From assembly GCF_005144585.1 (NCBI RefSeq), contig NZ_SSMQ01000098.1:1-37254 (forward strand): a stretch of DNA of 37,254 bases. The letters are read 5' to 3'. This DNA comes from Polyangium fumosum (GTDB lineage Bacteria; Myxococcota_A; Polyangia; Polyangiales; Polyangiaceae). Shown in pieces: positions 34,085 to 37,254 of the stretch (position 1 is the stretch's first letter; each line of letters begins with the position of its first letter). Made by a program: the position numbers and the translations under genes. Under the pieces are notes generated by a model that worked only from the letters and a program-made list of their open reading frames with translations, did no database searches and was not told the origin of the DNA.

Positions 34085-34600
34085 TCAAGGCACGGCCTGC
34101 CAGAGCTGCTCCGCGCCGCTCCCCGCGCGTCGCAACCGGAGGGGTTCGCCAGGATCGCCGCTCTCCAGGCAGAGCATCGGGGTTTGATCCGGGACGCAGA
34201 TCCTCGCGGGATCCGTGAAGAAGGGGATCTCCCACAGGGTCATGGATTGCGGGACGAAGCAGGGGGCCAGGGAGATGAGCGGGTCGTCCTCGCTCGGCGC
34301 GGGGGGGGAATGCAGGCACATGGCCGTGCGCCCAGGGCTCCAGGATCGGATCTGCGTCATGCCGTTGCGGAGGGGCATCAGGTTCCAGCGCCGGGACACG
34401 TCCGCGGAGCAAGGCAAGGTTCGAACCGTGTGCTCCTCGGTGAGCGCGATGCAAAGGCCCGTCGCGACGTTCCTCAGGCGGACATCACTCCCCCGAAGCG
34501 GCAACACGACGTCCTCGACCTCCGCGGCGACCGGCGCGCCCCAGAGCATCCCGGCGATCGTGCCGGCCGCGAACAACGACGTGGTCCACGCGTGATTCAT
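34085..34600 (-). CDS. Secreted ricin-type beta-trefoil-like protein
   Basis: A 171-residue protein from ATG 34600 with a good ribosome binding site (GGAGGAG). MNHAWTTSLFAAGTIAGMLWGAPVAAE is a signal peptide with cleavage after VAA or APVA. The mature part has repeating beta elements with Cys pairs and Trp motifs: VRLRNVATGLCIALTEEHTV, LPCSADVSRRWNLMPL, RTAMCLHSP, LAPCFVPQSMTLWEI, PMLCLESGD and LRLRRAGSGAEQLWQAV. Three repeats with C-x-A/L and xxxxW spacing suggest a beta-trefoil of the ricin/lectin type, though the QxW motif is degenerate. Carbohydrate binding outside the cell is inferred. It converges with the membrane protein ending at 34080, with 4 nt between the stop codons. Confidence 0.65.
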   Translation of the reverse strand: MNHAWTTSLFAAGTIAGMLWGAPVAAEVEDVVLPLRGSDVRLRNVATGLCIALTEEHTVRTLPCSADVSRRWNLMPLRNGMTQIRSWSPGRTAMCLHSPPAPSEDDPLISLAPCFVPQSMTLWEIPFFTDPARICVPDQTPMLCLESGDPGEPLRLRRAGSGAEQLWQAVP

Positions 34601-34734
34601 GGGCGCTCTCCTCCCGCGCAGGCCCGCGGCTCTCTCGGGGGATGTCGAGCCCACGAGCGCGCCCGTCAATCGGGCGCCCGCGTGCGTCCGCCCGTGTCCC
34701 CGCTCGGTCGCGCCTTCCGTGCTACCCTTCGCGC

Positions 34735-35637
34735 ATGGTCGCGCGACATTTCGAGTTCGTCCCCATGGGCAAGCGTGCGCCCGAAGGCGCGGTCGCCTGC
34801 GACGGGCTCGTCGCGGGCGCGGCCCTCGATCTGAGCCACTGGGCGAAGAATCGAACGCCCAAAGCCTTCAAGGCCGATACCTCCGTCGAAATCGCGCTCG
34901 CGTTCGTCCACGAGGCCTCACCGGCCGACGGGCCCGCCATCGTCGTGAACAACCATTTCGACGTGGATGGCGTGCTCGCCGTCTGGTCGCTGCTCGACCC
35001 GGAGGCGGCCGCGGCGCACGCGGGGCTCCTCGTCGCGGCGGCCGAGGCGGGCGATTTCGAGGAATGGCCGGCCGATACGCGGGGGATCTGGCTCAACATG
35101 GCGATCCGACGTCTGGTCACGCTGAAGCCCGAGGCGAGCGCGTACCCGATCGCGCTCGCCGCGCTCGGCGAGCTCGTGCGCGACATCGAGACGCGCGAGG
35201 ATCTCTGGGGGACGTCGTTTTCCGCGTTGCTCGAAGCCGAGCGGCGCGCGAACGCGGGGGACGTGGTTTCTTATGCCGTCGGCCCGATCCGCGTGTTCCA
35301 CCACGGGCCGGGCGTGCCCGAGGCGCCGGGCGCCGTGCTTGCGAAGCTCGGCGCGACGGGGGAGGGCGTGCGCCGGCTGCTCCTTGCATTCGAGGAGCCG
35401 GACGGCTCGTTCCGCTATCGGTACGAGATGCCGCGCTGGGCCTGGGCCGATACGGTCGTGCGGCCCGTGATCTCCGCGCCGAGCCGCCATGAGCTCGCGG
35501 CGGGGCTCGGGCCGGAATGGGCGATGAAGGGCGTCGATTTCGGAATGACGGGCCTGCTCCGCACGACGGCGCCGCTTCGGGAGGAGCCGCGCGTGCTGGC
35601 GGAACGGCTGCTCGCGCGTGAGCGGTTCGAGGCCTGA
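34735..35637 (+). CDS. DUF6687-like protein
   Basis: A 300-residue cytoplasmic protein. Landmarks are VACDGLVAGAALDLSHWAKNR, IVVNNHFDVDGVLAVWSLLD, LVAAAEAGDFEEW, GIWLNMAIRRL and YRYEMPRWAWADTVVRP. The NNHFDVDG motif recalls the Asp-rich metal sites of DHH-type phosphoesterases (NHDxDG), and I associate this overall pattern with DUF6687 proteins of actinobacteria and myxobacteria. A metal-dependent hydrolase is possible but unproven. The first ATG in a credible context is 34735; earlier in-frame starts lie in low-complexity sequence overlapping the divergent gene. Neighbours give no pathway clue. Confidence 0.7.
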   Translation: MVARHFEFVPMGKRAPEGAVACDGLVAGAALDLSHWAKNRTPKAFKADTSVEIALAFVHEASPADGPAIVVNNHFDVDGVLAVWSLLDPEAAAAHAGLLVAAAEAGDFEEWPADTRGIWLNMAIRRLVTLKPEASAYPIALAALGELVRDIETREDLWGTSFSALLEAERRANAGDVVSYAVGPIRVFHHGPGVPEAPGAVLAKLGATGEGVRRLLLAFEEPDGSFRYRYEMPRWAWADTVVRPVISAPSRHELAAGLGPEWAMKGVDFGMTGLLRTTAPLREEPRVLAERLLARERFEA

Positions 35638-35758
35638 CGAGAGCGCCGTTGAGCGCTCTGCAAGATCGCGAAGTGGTCTTGCCTCGGGGGTGAATCGGCC
35701 GGGCTTCGCCAGGCCGAGGAAACCGGCCTTAGCAAATCCGGCAAGCACGGGCGGTGAC

Positions 35759-37254
35759 TCACGGGCCCAATGTCTCCCTGGGTGGTTCTTGCAATGGCTG
35801 AACTTCGGGCACACTCTTCTCGATCGCGGCTATTTCGGCCTCGATCCGACGCCCATCTACCGAGTTCGGTTGTACCTCGAGCATATCGTCCTGCAGCAAC
35901 GCGTACAGACGCGCCGTCGCGGTACGCGCTCCCTCTCCGCTCTCCTTTTGCCGCGCCTCTCGGTAGCCTCGCCGCGCGCAGCCACGCAGCGCGCTCACGA
36001 ACGCCTTCGCGTCTTCGCTCGCGCTCGTGAATCGATCGATCCCGGCGGCGTGACCGGCGCGGTCGCACGCCTTCGCGATCACGAACGCAGACTCCGCCCG
36101 CACCGCCGCGCTCTCGCGTTCGATCTGCCTCTGCACGCGCGACACCTCTGCAAAGGCCGCGAGTTGTTCCGCGAACGGGCCGAGGTCGCGCCGCAGGATC
36201 GCGAGGTACTCGACGATGCTCTTTCCGGCGGCATCGAAGTCATGCGCCCCGATCGCCTTCACAGCGCGGGCGGCGATTGGCGATAGCTTTGTTTTTTGCT
36301 TCGACCAGGCAGAGCGATCGAACGTGAAAAGCACCTTGTCGACCACCAGATCGTAGAGTGCACCGCCAAAGGGCAGGCGGGGGTCGGTTGGGGCGTCCCC
36401 GCGGATCTCCTTCGGAACGCCACTCGCAGCGTCCGGGTGCACGACAGCGGCGAGCGCTGCGTCCCCCTCGACCGCGACAACCACGGACGAGAACCTCACG
36501 TCCGAGCGCTTGAACCCTCCGCCGCCGAGCAGATCACGGAGCGTCGCCTTCGTATCGCCGTCGGATCCGATATCTCCGTCGGTGGGCGCAGCCTCGCCGC
36601 TTGGCAGGAGCTTCGTGAGCGCATCCACGGCGGGGCCGGAGAGCCGATAGCGCTGCGCTCCCATCTCGTAGTGCGGCAAATCGATGCAAAGCGCTCCGTC
36701 CTCTCGCGCGCGCACCAGATAACCGAGCAATGTCACCCGGCGCGACGCTGGCGAGCCGGGTACAGCCGTGGCGGCTGGGCGCGCGTGCTCCGGCAAGGCT
36801 CCGGGGATCGGCCAGGCGGCGATCCCCTGCGGGCCAATCAGATTCGCCGGGGTCGCAGACGCGATGAGATAAAGATTCTGCTCCTCGTCCCCCCCACCGC
36901 TGCCGAATAGCTGCGAGAAGATGAGGGTATCGCCCATGAGATGGGGCACCGCAGGGGAAGACGATCCGTGGGGCGAGCCCCGCCAACGCGCGGCGATGAG
37001 GGTTGCGCTGCCGCTCCGCAGGCCCATCTTCACGAGCGCATCGCGCGTGAGAAAGCGCCGCGGCGGCTCTTTCCCGTTGAATGCGTCGACGATGACGATA
37101 TCGTACATCTTGCGGGCACGCGCGAGATAGAAGTCATCCCATAAACCATCCGGTAGGACCATCGGCTCCAACATCCCACTTTGTGGGATCAATTTAACCA
37201 GCGTCGGTCCAGCCGTCGGTACATTTTCACGGCTGGCGACATATGCAGGTGTGG
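35759..37254 (-). CDS. Spermidine-synthase-like (class I methyltransferase-fold) protein, N-terminus beyond window
   Basis: The frame is open from the stop codon at 35759 to the right edge of the window, so the gene is 5'-incomplete here (about 498 codons visible). Near the right edge MYDIVIVDAFNGKEPPRRFL and TRDALVKMGLRSGSATLIAA match the late part of spermidine-synthase-like Rossmann folds, where the Asp after IIV lies in the substrate/cofactor pocket. The next segment, GDTLIFSQLFG and QNLYLIASA, continues that fold. The remaining 350 residues are not a known synthase part; they include a beta region (SSVVVAVEGDAALAAVV) and a long charged helical stretch near the C-terminus (EVSRVQRQIERESAAVRAES). 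A polyamine product cannot be assumed; many such proteins in bacteria are long fusions. Codon use is slightly less GC-rich than average here. Confidence 0.65.
   Translation of the reverse strand, partial: TPAYVASRENVPTAGPTLVKLIPQSGMLEPMVLPDGLWDDFYLARARKMYDIVIVDAFNGKEPPRRFLTRDALVKMGLRSGSATLIAARWRGSPHGSSSPAVPHLMGDTLIFSQLFGSGGGDEEQNLYLIASATPANLIGPQGIAAWPIPGALPEHARPAATAVPGSPASRRVTLLGYLVRAREDGALCIDLPHYEMGAQRYRLSGPAVDALTKLLPSGEAAPTDGDIGSDGDTKATLRDLLGGGGFKRSDVRFSSVVVAVEGDAALAAVVHPDAASGVPKEIRGDAPTDPRLPFGGALYDLVVDKVLFTFDRSAWSKQKTKLSPIAARAVKAIGAHDFDAAGKSIVEYLAILRRDLGPFAEQLAAFAEVSRVQRQIERESAAVRAESAFVIAKACDRAGHAAGIDRFTSASEDAKAFVSALRGCARRGYREARQKESGEGARTATARLYALLQDDMLEVQPNSVDGRRIEAEIAAIEKSVPEVQPLQEPPRETLGP

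Overview
The window is very GC-rich, densely coded DNA, strongly suggestive of a myxobacterium of the Polyangiales type (Sorangium/Polyangium-like). Grounds for this are four Hanks-type Ser/Thr kinases in 37 kb, lipoproteins with Gly-rich linkers after the lipidated Cys, Cys-rich repeat lipoproteins, TPR proteins of a recurring form, and many genes without pathway neighbours. The organism call is an inference from style, not from a marker gene. I saw no rRNA, tRNA, CRISPR array, transposase or integrase.

Layout. 1-511: no convincing gene. 512-7241: crotonase (-), large glycosidase-like lipoprotein (+), degenerate response-regulator receiver (+), kinase with a DWG motif (-), SDR dehydrogenase (+), STAS/SpoIIAA-like protein (-). 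7326-13770 (-): a four-gene operon of kinase, SBBP-type propeller lipoprotein, TPR/two-TM protein and Cys-rich lipoprotein, ending in a 12-bp-stem hairpin. 13952-15628 (-): a third kinase, close paralogue of the previous one, under a nearly identical promoter/inverted-repeat region. 15765-16272: a 21-bp minisatellite of about 24 units. 16271-19191: one intact aldo/keto-reductase-like gene plus two truncated copies of its 3' end, separated by A/T-richer cargo coding small secreted or Cys-rich proteins. 19216-21244: a second aldo/keto-reductase-like gene and a membrane protein. 21329-22803: a rearrangement scar where a 5'-truncated monooxygenase-like gene meets a broken hybrid histidine kinase. 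23093-24823 (-): a large lipoprotein. 25294-30168 (+): a second cassette of kinase, TPR/two-TM protein and Cys-rich lipoprotein. 30279-33288 (-): cation/proton antiporter with a UspA-like tail plus an XRE-EIIA fusion regulator, with a perfect palindrome in front. 33457-37254: small membrane protein, secreted trefoil-like protein, DUF6687-like protein, and a spermidine-synthase-like protein running off the window.

How the genes work together. The strongest candidate for an undescribed system is the repeated cassette of membrane Ser/Thr kinase, signal-peptide TPR protein with two TM segments, and Cys-rich lipoprotein. It occurs twice, on opposite strands, with the same gene order and the same 1-nt TGATG stop/start overlap between the TPR and lipoprotein genes. 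All three cassette lipoproteins share a motif right after the lipid-accepting Cys (C-x2-[IV]-L-x2-D-x-P-Y) that the two other lipoproteins in the window lack. This looks like an envelope signalling module linking an outer lipoprotein to a cytoplasmic kinase, but that role is inference. The second candidate is the aldo/keto-reductase locus, where 3'-end duplications separate foreign-looking cargo, as if the end of that gene were a repeated acquisition site.
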